A stretch of DNA of 64,000 bases from Eubacteriales bacterium (lineage in GTDB: Bacteria; Bacillota; Clostridia; Tissierellales; GPF-1), in NCBI GenBank assembly GCA_030625815.1, contig DAOUQF010000005.1, forward strand, positions 62,001 to 126,000, in the 5' to 3' direction. Position numbers and translations under genes: made by a program. Positions 16,747 through 25,687 of the stretch are shown here, piece by piece. A model generated the notes under the pieces. It searched no databases. It was not told the DNA's origin and saw only the letters and a list, made by a program, of their open reading frames with translations. Each line of letters begins with the position of its first letter. Positions within the stretch are counted from its first letter, which is position 1.

Positions 16747-17319
16747 TCAATGCCTCCATTTTCCCCTGTACGCCCTAATATTCTCCCTGAAGGCATACAA
16801 AAAGACCGCGTCCAGTGCAAAAAAGAGCAAGATGTATTCCCATGCGTAGTCTGCCGCCAGCAATACAATCGGCAGGATAAGCAGTGCCATGAGCACGGAA
16901 ATGGTGCGCTTTTTCACAAAGACCAGCAGAATGCCGGCAATGACCAGAACATAGATCACCGTCATGGGGGCATGCAGCAGCATTGCCCCCAGAGTCGTGG
17001 ACAGCCCCTTGCCGCCTTTGAAATGCAACTGGAAGGGAAAGACGTGCCCTGCAATCACAGCAAATATACAAACGAGGGTAGCTGTGTCGCCAACCTCGAA
17101 AGACCGGCACAGCACCATGGTCGCAACCCCTTTCAGAAAGTCCCCCGCCAAGGTTATGGCAAATCCCTTCTTGCCTGCAATCCGGCTCACATTTGTCGCT
17201 CCGGTAACATTGGTGCCAATGGTCCTGATATCCTGCTTGTAGAAGATGCGGATAAAGTAGTACCCGGTGTTTATACAGCCCAGCAGATAGCTCGCCATAA
17301 CCACAATCAAATCCTTCAA
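16747..17319 (-). CDS. plsY: Glycerol-3-phosphate acyltransferase PlsY-like
   Basis: A 190-residue membrane protein with about five helices and all three PlsY motifs: GTNVTGATNVSR, the phosphate-binding HFKGGKGLSTTLG, and HVFPFQ. PlsY acylates glycerol-3-phosphate from acyl-phosphate in the first step of phospholipid synthesis. The C-terminus is short and diverged (FRENIRAYRG), and the usual IRR-tail differs, so it may be a secondary homologue. TTG at 17319 is the likely start, with AAAGGAG about ten bases upstream; ATG at 17298 would trim the first helix. Confidence 0.85.
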   Translation of the reverse strand: MKDLIVVMASYLLGCINTGYYFIRIFYKQDIRTIGTNVTGATNVSRIAGKKGFAITLAGDFLKGVATMVLCRSFEVGDTATLVCIFAVIAGHVFPFQLHFKGGKGLSTTLGAMLLHAPMTVIYVLVIAGILLVFVKKRTISVLMALLILPIVLLAADYAWEYILLFFALDAVFLYAFRENIRAYRGKWRH

Positions 17320-17405
17320 AAGGAACGCTCCTTTCGTTGAATAACAAACTCAAAAACTATTTTTCTCAAGAACTTCTTAACGATGCTCTTGCAGATGTCT
17401 TGCAT

Positions 17406-18929
17406 CTACTTATTCCTTTTGATCAGCAAGGTCCGGCGATATGCCTTTCGAAATGCAGCCGAAGCGCGTCTAGCCGAACTAATTTCCAAGTCAATGGGTT
17501 CCTCGCTGCCCGCCGTAAGAATCAAGGAACGATCCGTCACGCTGGCGCTAAAATTTGTCACCCGGCTATCCTCCGCTCGATCCAATTGTTCCGCGATCAT
17601 TAAGATTGCACCCAATTGCTCCATCCGCTGCTTCTCTTCGCTATTCATATACCCAGAAAATTGGCGAATGGATTGGTGAAGCTTCCGATCGACCCGATGG
17701 CTGCCCGCAATCCAGGCAACCTGAACCAATTCCCGATGGGTAAGCCCATAGAGATTGGTGTTCAACGTCAAATAAAAACTATGGTCCTGATGATTGAAAT
17801 AGTCAATCCTCATCCCGATATCATGCAGTCGAATCGCAGCCTGCAACAGCTCGCCATCTCGTTCTGAAAAATGATAGTGAGGCTGCAACGCATCGTAAAT
17901 GACCCGCGTCAAACGATCCAATTGCTGTAGATGATGATCGCTTTCATGATAACGCTTCACAATATTGGACAAACTGTGCATCAAAACATTCTCCACGACA
18001 ACCGGTTTCTTCAGCATCTTGAAGTACGCTTCGTAGAAAAGCCCTTCCCGCACCCCATTGCCGCTTATGACGACCGCCTTAGGCTTCAATCGCTTAATCA
18101 CTCGTTCAATGGGAACAATCCCGCCAACAATCACTTCCGCTCGCGCAGCACTGATTCCCTTTGCCCGTTCCCTTTCCTTTCTCGACATCCCCCACAGGTC
18201 TTCCACCCATTCTAGGGTTTCCTTTCGTTCCAGGACATACCCATGGATTCGCTGAATGCTGTTTCTCGTGGCGGAGCGATCCAATTTCGCAATGCTTCGC
18301 CAGGTACCGCCCAGTCCGACAACGGGCAAGCCTTTTACCTTGTCCAGCCACTCAATCTCATCGAGGACTTGATCAAACTCTTCCTTTGCTTCATCAATGC
18401 CTTTCTGCGAAACCTCCCCTTCCGGGAAATGCGACTCCGTCAACAAAACGGCGCCCAGAGGAAGACTGACCGCTTCTTTCAATTGACGATTCTCAATCCA
18501 CGCCAATTCCGTACTGCCCCCCCCAATATCCATTAATACGAAATCCTGCAGAGGCAAGGTATTCACAACCCCCAGATAATCATAGTACGCTTCCTTTTCT
18601 CCAGAGATAACTTGCAGCTCCCAATCTGTTTCTTCCCGAACCAGATCCAAAAATACATCGCGGTTTTTTGCCTGGCGAACAGCGGCTGTTGCCACCGCGC
18701 GAATCTCATCCACCTGATGAACCCCCGCCAATTTCTTAAACATACTCAGGGCCGATTTAGTCCGCTCCATTGCCTGCGGGCTCAAATTCGCATCCTCCGA
18801 CATGCCTTCGCTCAGGCGCACCATGCTCTTCGCCTGCTCGATCATATGATAGGAATGATCCTTTTCCACCCAGATAATGCTCATCCGCACAGAGTTGGAT
18901 CCCAAGTCGACAATTCCAATTCGCTTCAT
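17406..18929 (-). CDS. ppx: Ppx/GppA exopolyphosphatase
   Basis: A 507-residue protein: an ASKHA-fold Ppx/GppA domain (VDLGSNSVRM, VLMDIGGGSTEL, VVGLGGTWR, GGIVPIE) and a C-terminal HD-like helical domain (IRLHDIGMRIDYFNHQDHS). Ppx removes terminal phosphates from polyphosphate; GppA converts pppGpp to ppGpp. The pairing with ppk favours polyphosphate. The ATG at 18929 shares four bases with the ppk stop (ATGA), so the two are translationally coupled. Confidence 0.93.
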   Translation of the reverse strand: MKRIGIVDLGSNSVRMSIIWVEKDHSYHMIEQAKSMVRLSEGMSEDANLSPQAMERTKSALSMFKKLAGVHQVDEIRAVATAAVRQAKNRDVFLDLVREETDWELQVISGEKEAYYDYLGVVNTLPLQDFVLMDIGGGSTELAWIENRQLKEAVSLPLGAVLLTESHFPEGEVSQKGIDEAKEEFDQVLDEIEWLDKVKGLPVVGLGGTWRSIAKLDRSATRNSIQRIHGYVLERKETLEWVEDLWGMSRKERERAKGISAARAEVIVGGIVPIERVIKRLKPKAVVISGNGVREGLFYEAYFKMLKKPVVVENVLMHSLSNIVKRYHESDHHLQQLDRLTRVIYDALQPHYHFSERDGELLQAAIRLHDIGMRIDYFNHQDHSFYLTLNTNLYGLTHRELVQVAWIAGSHRVDRKLHQSIRQFSGYMNSEEKQRMEQLGAILMIAEQLDRAEDSRVTNFSASVTDRSLILTAGSEEPIDLEISSARRASAAFRKAYRRTLLIKRNK

Positions 18930-20947
18930 ACCCTACTCCTCTCCATCAATTCTCCAATAAAACAGGCCTGTGAATCCAGGGCGCCTTTTTCTCGGGAAAT
19001 CGGCCGATAGGTGCCGTCCGCTTTCAATCGATGCGCACGGTTTTCATCCTGCCACTGCAAGCGCATCCAACCCTTAATGCTCTCGATCGCCAAGGGTGAC
19101 GTGACAGGAAACATCAATTCCACCCGTCGATCCAGATTTCTCGGCATCCAGTCCGCGCTGGAAAGGTAGAGCTTCTCCCACTCGCCCGTGGAAAAAAAGA
19201 AGACTCGCTGATGTTCGAGAAACCGTCCCACAATGCTCTTCACATGGATATGCTCGCTTACTCCCTTCAATCCGGGCCGCAAGCAGCAAATCCCCCTTAC
19301 GAGACAATCGACCTTGACACCGGCTTGTGAAGCCTCGTACAGGGCTTCAATCATCCGCGCATCAACCAGAGAATTCATCTTCAAGAAAATCCATGCCGCT
19401 TCGCCTCGCTTTGCAGCTCGCATGCAATCCTCAATCCGATCCATCAGGGTTGTCCTCAGGGTAAAGGGCGCCACCGCCAATGACTTAAATTCCGGGATCT
19501 TCATAGAGCCCGTAATATAGTGAAACATGCGACTGATATCCTGCGCCATCGCCGGATCCGCTGTAAAATACCCAAAATCCGTATACAGTTTCGCCGTCAC
19601 TTCATTGTAATTGCCTGTTCCCAGATGCAGATAGGTTCGCAAACCGTCTTCTTCCTCGCGAATCACCGCCAGCGCCTTGGTATGCACCTTTTGAATGGGA
19701 TGGCCATAAACCACTTGGCAGCCGGCCTCTTCCAGGGTTCGCGCCCACCGAATATTGTTCTCCTCGTCAAACCGCGCCCTGAGTTCGATCACCACCGTTA
19801 CCTGCTTCCCCTTCAGCGCCGCCTGCCGCAATGCCTCAACCACGGGCGACTGATCACTGACCCGATACAGGGTTTGCTGAATGGCAATCACTTGCGGATC
19901 ACAAACAGCCTGCTCCATAAGCTGCAAAACCGGATCGAATTTCTCATAGGGAACCATATGAATCCGATCCGACTTTCGAATCGCTTCAAAGATATCGCCC
20001 TTCCACCAGTTCTTCTCCGCCGGCTCAAAGCTTTCAAAAAGACCTTCTTTTTCTTTTTTCACTCGTTTCCATCGCACCAGGCAAGTCAAATCCAAGGGAG
20101 CTTCCACTTCGATAAAATCCCTTGGTTTCACCTCCAAGTATTGCGACAAAAACTCAATCGCCCAGGCCTTCTTGCCCTCGATCTCGATTCGAATGATTCG
20201 ACCGTTCTCTCGCTGCGGCAACGCCTGTTCAATGACTTCCAACAAATCGCCCGCGTCTTCCACGGCAACCTGAATATCCGCGCTTCGTGTCACGCGAAAT
20301 ACCGCCCAACCACCGACCTGCTCGTCGGGGAATAAAAAGTGCACAAAGGTTCCAACGATCTCTTCCAAAAAGAAGAAGCCCGGACGCCCAACGGCGTCTA
20401 CCCCCTCAATCATGCGATCCATTAACGGCGGCAACTGCACGATTCCCATCCTGCCCTTTCGCAGTTTTACCAGGAGATGCAATCTCCCATTGGCAAAACG
20501 GGTTACGCTCTGATCCAAAACCAAGGGACAAAGGCTCGGATAAATTCTCGCTTTGAAATACAACTCCAAATTCTTGAATTCTTGTCGAGAGAGGGTTCCG
20601 ATCGATAGATTCGGCGTATTCGTTTCCTCATACTCCTTAAGCCACTGCAGGTAAATCTCCGACTGTCGCTGAACCGCCTTTCTCGTATGAGAAAGGATCT
20701 GCTTAATCTGTTCCTTGGCTGTCAGACCCGAAGCATCCAGCTTTTTATATTTGGCGTGCCGCTGATCCCGCAGGGAACCCACACGCACGCGAAAGAACTC
20801 GTCCAAATTAGACGCGAAGATCGCGACAAATTTTGCACGCTCCAAAATGGGCACATCATCCCGTGCCCCCTCTTCCAAAACTCGATCATTAAAGTGGAGC
20901 CAACTCAGCTCTCGATTTAGAATGTTTGTTGAAGGATATGGTTTCAT
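18926..20947 (-). CDS. ppk: Polyphosphate kinase 1
   Basis: A 673-residue enzyme that polymerises the gamma-phosphate of ATP into polyphosphate. The order is the PPK1 N-terminal domain (NRELSWLHFNDRVLEE, FASNLDEFFRVRVGSL), middle domain, and two phospholipase-D-like C-terminal domains with IQQTLYR, VVIELRARFDEENNI and the catalytic His in VHTKALAV. The ATG at 20947 (MKPYPSTNILNRELSW) is chosen because homology starts there and GGGGG lies upstream. It forms an operon with ppx, giving opposing synthesis and breakdown. Confidence 0.95.
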   Translation of the reverse strand: MKPYPSTNILNRELSWLHFNDRVLEEGARDDVPILERAKFVAIFASNLDEFFRVRVGSLRDQRHAKYKKLDASGLTAKEQIKQILSHTRKAVQRQSEIYLQWLKEYEETNTPNLSIGTLSRQEFKNLELYFKARIYPSLCPLVLDQSVTRFANGRLHLLVKLRKGRMGIVQLPPLMDRMIEGVDAVGRPGFFFLEEIVGTFVHFLFPDEQVGGWAVFRVTRSADIQVAVEDAGDLLEVIEQALPQRENGRIIRIEIEGKKAWAIEFLSQYLEVKPRDFIEVEAPLDLTCLVRWKRVKKEKEGLFESFEPAEKNWWKGDIFEAIRKSDRIHMVPYEKFDPVLQLMEQAVCDPQVIAIQQTLYRVSDQSPVVEALRQAALKGKQVTVVIELRARFDEENNIRWARTLEEAGCQVVYGHPIQKVHTKALAVIREEEDGLRTYLHLGTGNYNEVTAKLYTDFGYFTADPAMAQDISRMFHYITGSMKIPEFKSLAVAPFTLRTTLMDRIEDCMRAAKRGEAAWIFLKMNSLVDARMIEALYEASQAGVKVDCLVRGICCLRPGLKGVSEHIHVKSIVGRFLEHQRVFFFSTGEWEKLYLSSADWMPRNLDRRVELMFPVTSPLAIESIKGWMRLQWQDENRAHRLKADGTYRPISREKGALDSQACFIGELMERSRV

Positions 20948-21082
20948 TTCATGCCCCCTGATAACTAAACTCACTATTCTCTCGATTGTTACAAAAGCTT
21001 AAACCCTATACGGTATATCTCCACAGCACTTGATTATTCTACAGATCCATTCTATCATTTTCACCAAAAAACAGGAAAACAT

Positions 21083-21235
21083 TTGCATTTTGTTCATATT
21101 TGTTGTACCATTATCTTGAACCTTTAATTCATTAGTGAATCTGAAAACCATGCAAGGCTTATTCTTTGTTGATCAGTAATTTTCTCTAAGGGTTTAAAGG
21201 AAAAAAAATTATCTACAATGGAGGAAACACAAACA
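21083..21235 (+). promoter_or_regulatory. Promoter and long conserved leader of csp gene 1
   Basis: TTGCAT (21083-21088), 17 bases, TACCAT (21106-21111), then a leader of about 120 bases ending in GGAGG. The leader shares long blocks with that of csp gene 2, including GTTGATCAGTAATTTTCTCT. Long structured leaders control cold-shock mRNAs in other bacteria. Confidence 0.65.
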
Positions 21236-21436
21236 ATGAATGGTACTGTAAAATGGTTCAACTCTGAAAAAGGTTTCGGATTCATCACTTCAGAAGAAGG
21301 CAACGACGTATTCGTACACTTCTCACAAATTAACAAAGAAGGCTACAAGACATTAGAAGAAGGCGAAGAAGTAACTTTTGAAGTTGCTCAAGGCGCCAAA
21401 GGCCCTCAAGCAGAAAACGTAACTTCAAACCGTTAA
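21236..21436 (+). CDS. Cold shock protein 1 of 3
   Basis: A 66-residue OB-fold nucleic-acid chaperone with both RNA-binding motifs (GFGFIT and VFVHFS), starting [13 protein letters not shown]. It binds single-stranded RNA/DNA and melts structures at low temperature. The ATG at 21236 follows GGAGGAAACAC; an in-frame ATG 18 bases upstream sits before the ribosome binding site. It has its own promoter, leader and terminator. Confidence 0.95.
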   Translation: MNGTVKWFNSEKGFGFITSEEGNDVFVHFSQINKEGYKTLEEGEEVTFEVAQGAKGPQAENVTSNR

Positions 21437-21443
21437 TTCTAAA

Positions 21444-21465
21444 AGCAGCCTCATTTGAGGTTGCT
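21444..21465 (+). terminator. Terminator of csp gene 1
   Basis: AGCAGCCT/AGGTTGCT stem with loop CATTTG, followed by a long T run. Almost the same sequence ends csp gene 2. Confidence 0.85.
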
Positions 21466-21501
21466 TTTTTTTTGCGACTTTTTTTGTTCACATAAATATA
21501 T

Positions 21502-21648
21502 TTGCTTTTTATTGAAAACTATAGTATTCTAAGTGAGCACCTTTAATAAATTAGTGAATCTGAACACCATGCAAGGCTATTCTTTGTTGATCAGTAATTT
21601 TCTCTAAGGGTTTAAAGGAATAAAATTATCTATATGGAGGAAACAACA
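21502..21648 (+). promoter_or_regulatory. Promoter and long conserved leader of csp gene 2
   Basis: TTGCTT (21502-21507), 17 bases, TATTCT (21525-21530), then a leader of about 110 bases that closely matches leader 1, including TTAGTGAATCTGAA, CCATGCAAGGC and TCTCTAAGGGTTTAAAGGAA. Confidence 0.65.
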
Positions 21649-21849
21649 ATGAATGGTACAGTAAAATGGTTTAACGCAGAAAAAGGGTTCGGATTCATCA
21701 CTTCAGAAGAAGGCAACGACGTATTCGCACACTTCTCACAAATTAACAAAGAAGGCTACAAGACATTAGAAGAAGGCGAAGAAGTAACTTTTGAAGTTGC
21801 TCAAGGAGCCAAAGGCCCTCAAGCAGAAAACATCACTTCAGTCCGTTAA
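21649..21849 (+). CDS. Cold shock protein 2 of 3
   Basis: A 66-residue cold-shock domain protein differing from copy 1 at only a few positions (NAEKG for NSEKG, VFAHFS for VFVHFS, C-terminus ENITSVR). The Val-to-Ala change lies in the second RNA-binding motif. The ATG at 21649 follows TGGAGG. It has an independent promoter and terminator. Confidence 0.95.
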   Translation: MNGTVKWFNAEKGFGFITSEEGNDVFAHFSQINKEGYKTLEEGEEVTFEVAQGAKGPQAENITSVR

Positions 21850-21856
21850 TTCAAAA

Positions 21857-21878
21857 AGCGATCTCATTTGAGGTCGCT
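21857..21878 (+). terminator. Terminator of csp gene 2
   Basis: AGCGATCT/AGGTCGCT stem with loop CATTTG and a T run; paired changes relative to copy 1 keep the stem intact. Confidence 0.85.
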
Positions 21879-21914
21879 TTTTTTTTGCGACTTTTTTTGT
21901 TCACATAAATTTAT

Positions 21915-22066
21915 TTGCTTTTTATTGAAAAGTGTAGTAGTATAAATGAGTACCTTTAATAAATTAGTGAAAAATGAAATGCATCAAGGCACGTTCTTTA
22001 ATGAGAAGTAAGTTTTCTCTAAAGACATTAAAGGCAACAAATAATAATATTTTTGGAGGAAACACA
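21915..22066 (+). promoter_or_regulatory. Promoter and diverged leader of csp gene 3
   Basis: TTGCTT (21915-21920), 17 bases, TAGTAT (21938-21943). The leader keeps ACCTTTAATAAATTAGTGAA and TTTTCTCTAAAG but is more diverged than the other two. Confidence 0.6.
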
Positions 22067-22267
22067 ATGAACGGTACTGTAAAATGGTTTAACGCAGAAA
22101 AAGGATTCGGATTTATCACTTCTGAGGAAGGTAATGACGTATTCGTACATTTTTCACAAATTAACAAAGATGGATACAAAACACTTGAAGAAGGCGAAGA
22201 AGTAACTTTTGAAGTTGCCCAAGGCGCTAAAGGACCTCAAGCTGAGAATGTAACACCAGTTCGTTAA
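22067..22267 (+). CDS. Cold shock protein 3 of 3
   Basis: A 66-residue cold-shock domain protein ([25 protein letters not shown]-terminus ENVTPVR). Its codons differ from the other two copies more than its residues do, suggesting an older duplication under purifying selection. The ATG at 22067 follows TGGAGG. A longer in-frame start runs through the leader and is not credible. Confidence 0.95.
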   Translation: MNGTVKWFNAEKGFGFITSEEGNDVFVHFSQINKDGYKTLEEGEEVTFEVAQGAKGPQAENVTPVR

Positions 22268-22279
22268 TTTAAAAAGACA

Positions 22280-22300
22280 AGCAATCCCATTGGGGTTGCT
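22280..22300 (+). terminator. Terminator of csp gene 3
   Basis: AGCAATCCC pairs with GGGGTTGCT around ATT, followed by seven T. Confidence 0.85.
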
Positions 22301-22366
22301 TTTTTTATTGCAAAAAACAATTAAAATTCTTCCAATAGACAGTCGCCTATATCAATCAGCTTTCTA

Positions 22367-22957
22367 TTAGTCCAAAATTTCGATGCTTGTTAAGAATGAA
22401 CCCAGCGATTCACTTTCCAATTGAGTTGAATGAAGTTCTTCTTTAATTATTTTATCTACGCATATTTCTATTGAGTTCGCCGGAAAATGAAGATCAATTG
22501 TATTTCCACTGGAATTGAAAATAATAAAAGGCTTTGCAACCGACTCATTCAAATATATGAAAGCCTTGTCTCTGACAATATAGCAAGGAGCCGTTTCCTT
22601 GGTAGAAATATCTTGCACAAAAAAATGATAGTACTTTTCATCACTCTTATATGTAAATACTTCTGCTTTGTTTTTTTCGACGCCAATGATCTCAATGTTT
22701 GTTTTAGACTCATTGAAAGTGCTAATTGCTTGAGTTAATTCCGCCTCTCTCGAAAATTCAAAATAAAACATAATGCTATTTATTATGATAAACGCCATTA
22801 TGACGAACCCTGCTAATGCTAATTTCCAAATGATCTTCTGCGCAAAAGAAGTTACGCCCGTAACTTTTCCAATGAATTTAAAGAAGATCAATAGAAAAAA
22901 CAACGCTCCAACGAGTTCGACAATCAGAGGAAAAGACAATAAATTAAGTGCATTCAT
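22367..22957 (-). CDS. Hypothetical membrane protein
   Basis: A 196-residue protein with two N-terminal transmembrane helices (FPLIVELVGALFFLLIFFKF and LALAGFVIMAFIIINSIMFY) and a C-terminal domain of about 130 residues rich in beta-strand pattern, probably outside the membrane. I recognise no family. The ATG at 22957 follows AAGGAGTGA. It is flanked by the csp cluster and the terminator of the helicase operon; nothing ties its function to either. Confidence 0.75.
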   Translation of the reverse strand: MNALNLLSFPLIVELVGALFFLLIFFKFIGKVTGVTSFAQKIIWKLALAGFVIMAFIIINSIMFYFEFSREAELTQAISTFNESKTNIEIIGVEKNKAEVFTYKSDEKYYHFFVQDISTKETAPCYIVRDKAFIYLNESVAKPFIIFNSSGNTIDLHFPANSIEICVDKIIKEELHSTQLESESLGSFLTSIEILD

Positions 22958-23059
22958 AAAATCACTCCTTGAAACCATCATCCTTTTTCGAGTCTATAGG
23001 TTTATTATACTACTAGGAAAGAAATAGAAATACTCAATTAAATTAAAAAGACAAAAAAA

Positions 23060-23086
23060 GACGGCAGCGCATTCGCGCTGCCGTCT
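23060..23086 (-). terminator. Terminator of the deaD-ATL operon
   Basis: GACGGCAGCGC and its complement around ATTC; on the minus strand it is followed by seven T. Confidence 0.9.
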
Positions 23087-23100
23087 TCATTCATTTTCCA

Positions 23101-23400
23101 TTATACGCCGTAGTGGCTCAAATCAACTCGCCCTTGTGAATCCACCTCAATGCCTTCCGCTTCTAAAAAAACCTGTTGTTCTTCGAAGCCTTGTCCATGA
23201 GGCAGGCGAATCTCACCCTTACGGTTCACCACGCGATGCCAAGGCAGTCCTTCCTTGCGACTCATGGTATGAAGCACCCGCACGACTTGCCGGGCTGCAC
23301 GAGGATTACCCGCAAGAGCAGCTACCTGCCCATAGGTCATCACCTTCCCATAGGGAATGCTCTGTATCACTCGCACTGCTTCTTCCGTAAAGGATCCCAT
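23101..23400 (-). CDS. Alkyltransferase-like (ATL) DNA base-flipping protein
   Basis: A 99-residue relative of O6-methylguanine-DNA methyltransferase with the helix-turn-helix stretch PYGKVMTYGQVAALAG, the arginine finger (ARQVVRVL) and PWHRV in place of the catalytic PCHRV. Loss of the Cys makes it an ATL protein, which binds O6-alkylguanine and flags it for nucleotide excision repair instead of repairing it directly. It follows the helicase gene by 14 bases and shares its transcript and terminator. Confidence 0.92.
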   Translation of the reverse strand: MGSFTEEAVRVIQSIPYGKVMTYGQVAALAGNPRAARQVVRVLHTMSRKEGLPWHRVVNRKGEIRLPHGQGFEEQQVFLEAEGIEVDSQGRVDLSHYGV

Positions 23401-23414
23401 TTGTTCCTCCTAGT

Positions 23415-25121
23415 TTACGCGTGTGTTCTCTTTTTTGGCTTTGCACTGTCTTTCTTGTTCCATTTCCCGTACTCTCGGCGCTTGTTATGGCTATGGCTGC
23501 CGCCGTCACGATTGCCTGTTGATTTCTTCTCACGGGAAATTTCCACGTTGATGTGGGTTCCATTAATCGTTTTCTTTCGAAGCCGCTGAATGACATGCTT
23601 GGCATGCTCTTCCGGCACTTCAATAAATGAGAACTCGTTGTAGACATTGATCTTGCCAATTTCTTTACCAGTCACATCGGTTTCTTTTGTGATCACGCGA
23701 ACCAAATCGCGAGGATCCACTTTTTCTTTTCGACCAATGTTGATAAACAATTTCACTCGACCGTTTACACCGCGAACCTTGCGTTCAGACTGACGGAATC
23801 CGCTCATGCCGGCATTATCAATCTCTTCGATCGCGCCGCCTTTTAACATCTTCGTCAACAATGCAGCCGCCATGGTTTCAAAACCAAGGAAACCTTCTTG
23901 TTGTTGCATCGTTTCGAGCGCTTTGCTCATATCTTCATTTTCCGCAACTTCCTTCACTTCCGCCAAGATTCGATCCATATGGATCTTCTCAATGGTTTCT
24001 TTTTTCGGAATAAGCACTTCTTCGATGGCTTTCTTCGTGTATCGCATGATTGACTTCAGGGTATACATCTCTTTTGCAGTAACAAAAGAAATTGCAGTTC
24101 CCTTCAATCCAGCTCGGCCCGTTCGGCCAATACGATGCACATAATACTCTTCGTGGCGAGGAAGTTCAAAGTTAAATACCAGCTCTACTGCTGGAATATC
24201 CAAACCACGTGCCGCAACATCCGTTGCAACCAAGACTTGCACTTTGCCTTCTTTGTACCGACGAATAACGTTCATGCGAGCCGATTGATCCATATCCCCG
24301 TGGATTCGTTCCGCTTGATAGCCTCTGGTTGCCAACCACTCAACCAATTCGTCAACTTTTCGTTTGGTGTTACAGAACACAATGGTTCTTGTAGCGCCAT
24401 ACAATTCGATAAATCGAGTAAGGATTGCTTCCCTGTCTCGGTTTCTTGTCTTCACATACAATTGTTGGATTGTATCAGTCGTAAGCTCTTTTCGCTGAAT
24501 GCGAATCATGGTTGGTTCTCTCAAATAGTTCTTGATAATATCCAGGATCGCTTTCGGCATAGTCGCTGAGAACAACATTCTCTGTGCTTCGTCAGGAACC
24601 GTTTTTAGTACGGTTTCGATGTCCTCTCGGAAACCCATGTTCAGCATCTCATCCGCTTCATCAAGGGTAAACACCTTAAGATTATTCAACTTCAAAGTTC
24701 TTCGACGGAGATGGTCCATGACCCTTCCCGGCGTTCCGACAACAATATGCGCTCCACGTCGCATTAGTTGGATTTGGCGGTCAATAGACGCGCCTCCATA
24801 AACAGGAACCACATTGATTCCTCGATGGTACTTGCCAATCGTATTCAGTGCTTCCGATACTTGGACTGCCAATTCTCGCGTTGGGCAAAGAATTAACGCC
24901 TGAGTATCTCTCACTGATGCATCAATGCGCTCAAAAATGGGAATGCCGAATGCGGCTGTCTTTCCCGTTCCTGTTTGTGCCTGTCCAACTAAGTCAACTC
25001 CTTCAATTGCTTTGGGGATCGCTTGCGTTTGGATGGGTGTCATTGTTTCAAAACCCATTTCGATCAACGCTCGAGTTGTCTCATTCGCACAGGTTAAATC
25101 ATGTACTGATAAATTCTCCAT
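23415..25121 (-). CDS. DEAD-box RNA helicase (DeaD/CshA group)
   Basis: A 568-residue helicase: Q motif (GFETMTPIQTQAIP), Walker A AQTGTGKT, DEAD box (VFTLDEADEM), SAT, and motif VI HRIGRTGRAG. After the helicase core comes a helical region (about 375-440), a DbpA-type RNA-binding domain (RVKLFINIGRKEKV, INVYNEFSFIEVPEE), and a basic tail. It unwinds RNA in ribosome assembly or mRNA decay, often in the cold; the csp genes are close by. The ATG at 25121 follows AGGTAGG. Confidence 0.93.
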   Translation of the reverse strand: MENLSVHDLTCANETTRALIEMGFETMTPIQTQAIPKAIEGVDLVGQAQTGTGKTAAFGIPIFERIDASVRDTQALILCPTRELAVQVSEALNTIGKYHRGINVVPVYGGASIDRQIQLMRRGAHIVVGTPGRVMDHLRRRTLKLNNLKVFTLDEADEMLNMGFREDIETVLKTVPDEAQRMLFSATMPKAILDIIKNYLREPTMIRIQRKELTTDTIQQLYVKTRNRDREAILTRFIELYGATRTIVFCNTKRKVDELVEWLATRGYQAERIHGDMDQSARMNVIRRYKEGKVQVLVATDVAARGLDIPAVELVFNFELPRHEEYYVHRIGRTGRAGLKGTAISFVTAKEMYTLKSIMRYTKKAIEEVLIPKKETIEKIHMDRILAEVKEVAENEDMSKALETMQQQEGFLGFETMAAALLTKMLKGGAIEEIDNAGMSGFRQSERKVRGVNGRVKLFINIGRKEKVDPRDLVRVITKETDVTGKEIGKINVYNEFSFIEVPEEHAKHVIQRLRKKTINGTHINVEISREKKSTGNRDGGSHSHNKRREYGKWNKKDSAKPKKRTHA

Positions 25122-25165
25122 TCATACCTACCTATTCTTATTTCATTCTTAGTATTAAACACGTA

Positions 25166-25194
25166 ATTTTACATTAAATAAACTGCTTTGTCCA
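25166..25194 (-). promoter_or_regulatory. Promoter of the deaD operon
   Basis: Minus strand: TGGACA (25194-25189), 17 bases, TAAAAT (25171-25166), about 40 bases before the start codon. Confidence 0.6.
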
Positions 25195-25382
25195 ACTTTA
25201 TCCACAAGTTTTTTAAAAAATTCTTAATTTATCCACATGCAAACGCTATCTTTCCCCAGTGTCCACTTCCGGCTCAAATTAAGCGCCACGCATCACCTCT
25301 TTCCTTTACTATTTCCACGCCTAATTTATTTGTACCCAAGAATAGCGAAACGGGGTAGAAATGAATCATAAAGGAGGTTGTA

Positions 25383-25673
25383 ATGAAAAAAATCATTTTC
25401 TTATTTGTACTTATATTACTCACAACAACCCTGCTTACGGGTTGCATTCCAGGCGATGGCCGCATCACACCGGATGACCCTGCCGGTTTTTTCTGGGGTA
25501 TCTGGCATGGATGGATCGCTCCCGTCAGTTTAATCCTGTCGATCTTCAATGATCCCTATCAGCTCTATGAACCGATCAACAGCGGCTTCGGATATGATTT
25601 TGGGTTCTATATCGCTCTCCTTGGCGGGTTTGGAAGCTTTTCCTTGTTCCGCAAGAAGAAAAAGAAAGACTAA
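25383..25673 (+). CDS. Small lipoprotein of unknown function
   Basis: A 96-residue protein with a lipoprotein signal (lipobox LLTGC, Cys about 21), an aromatic middle (FFWGIWHGW), a second hydrophobic helix (FGFYIALLGGFGSFSLF), and a lysine-rich cytoplasmic end. Many clostridial genomes have similar short WHGW-containing proteins; their function is not known. The ATG at 25383 follows AAAGGAGG. It ends 14 bases before the MATE gene, so the two are probably co-transcribed. Confidence 0.75.
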   Translation: MKKIIFLFVLILLTTTLLTGCIPGDGRITPDDPAGFFWGIWHGWIAPVSLILSIFNDPYQLYEPINSGFGYDFGFYIALLGGFGSFSLFRKKKKKD

Positions 25674-25687
25674 GAAAGGAGTCCCTT

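Noticed and set aside
23101-23400. Active O6-methylguanine-DNA methyltransferase
   Set aside because: The catalytic Cys is replaced by Trp (PWHR), so it is an alkyltransferase-like protein.
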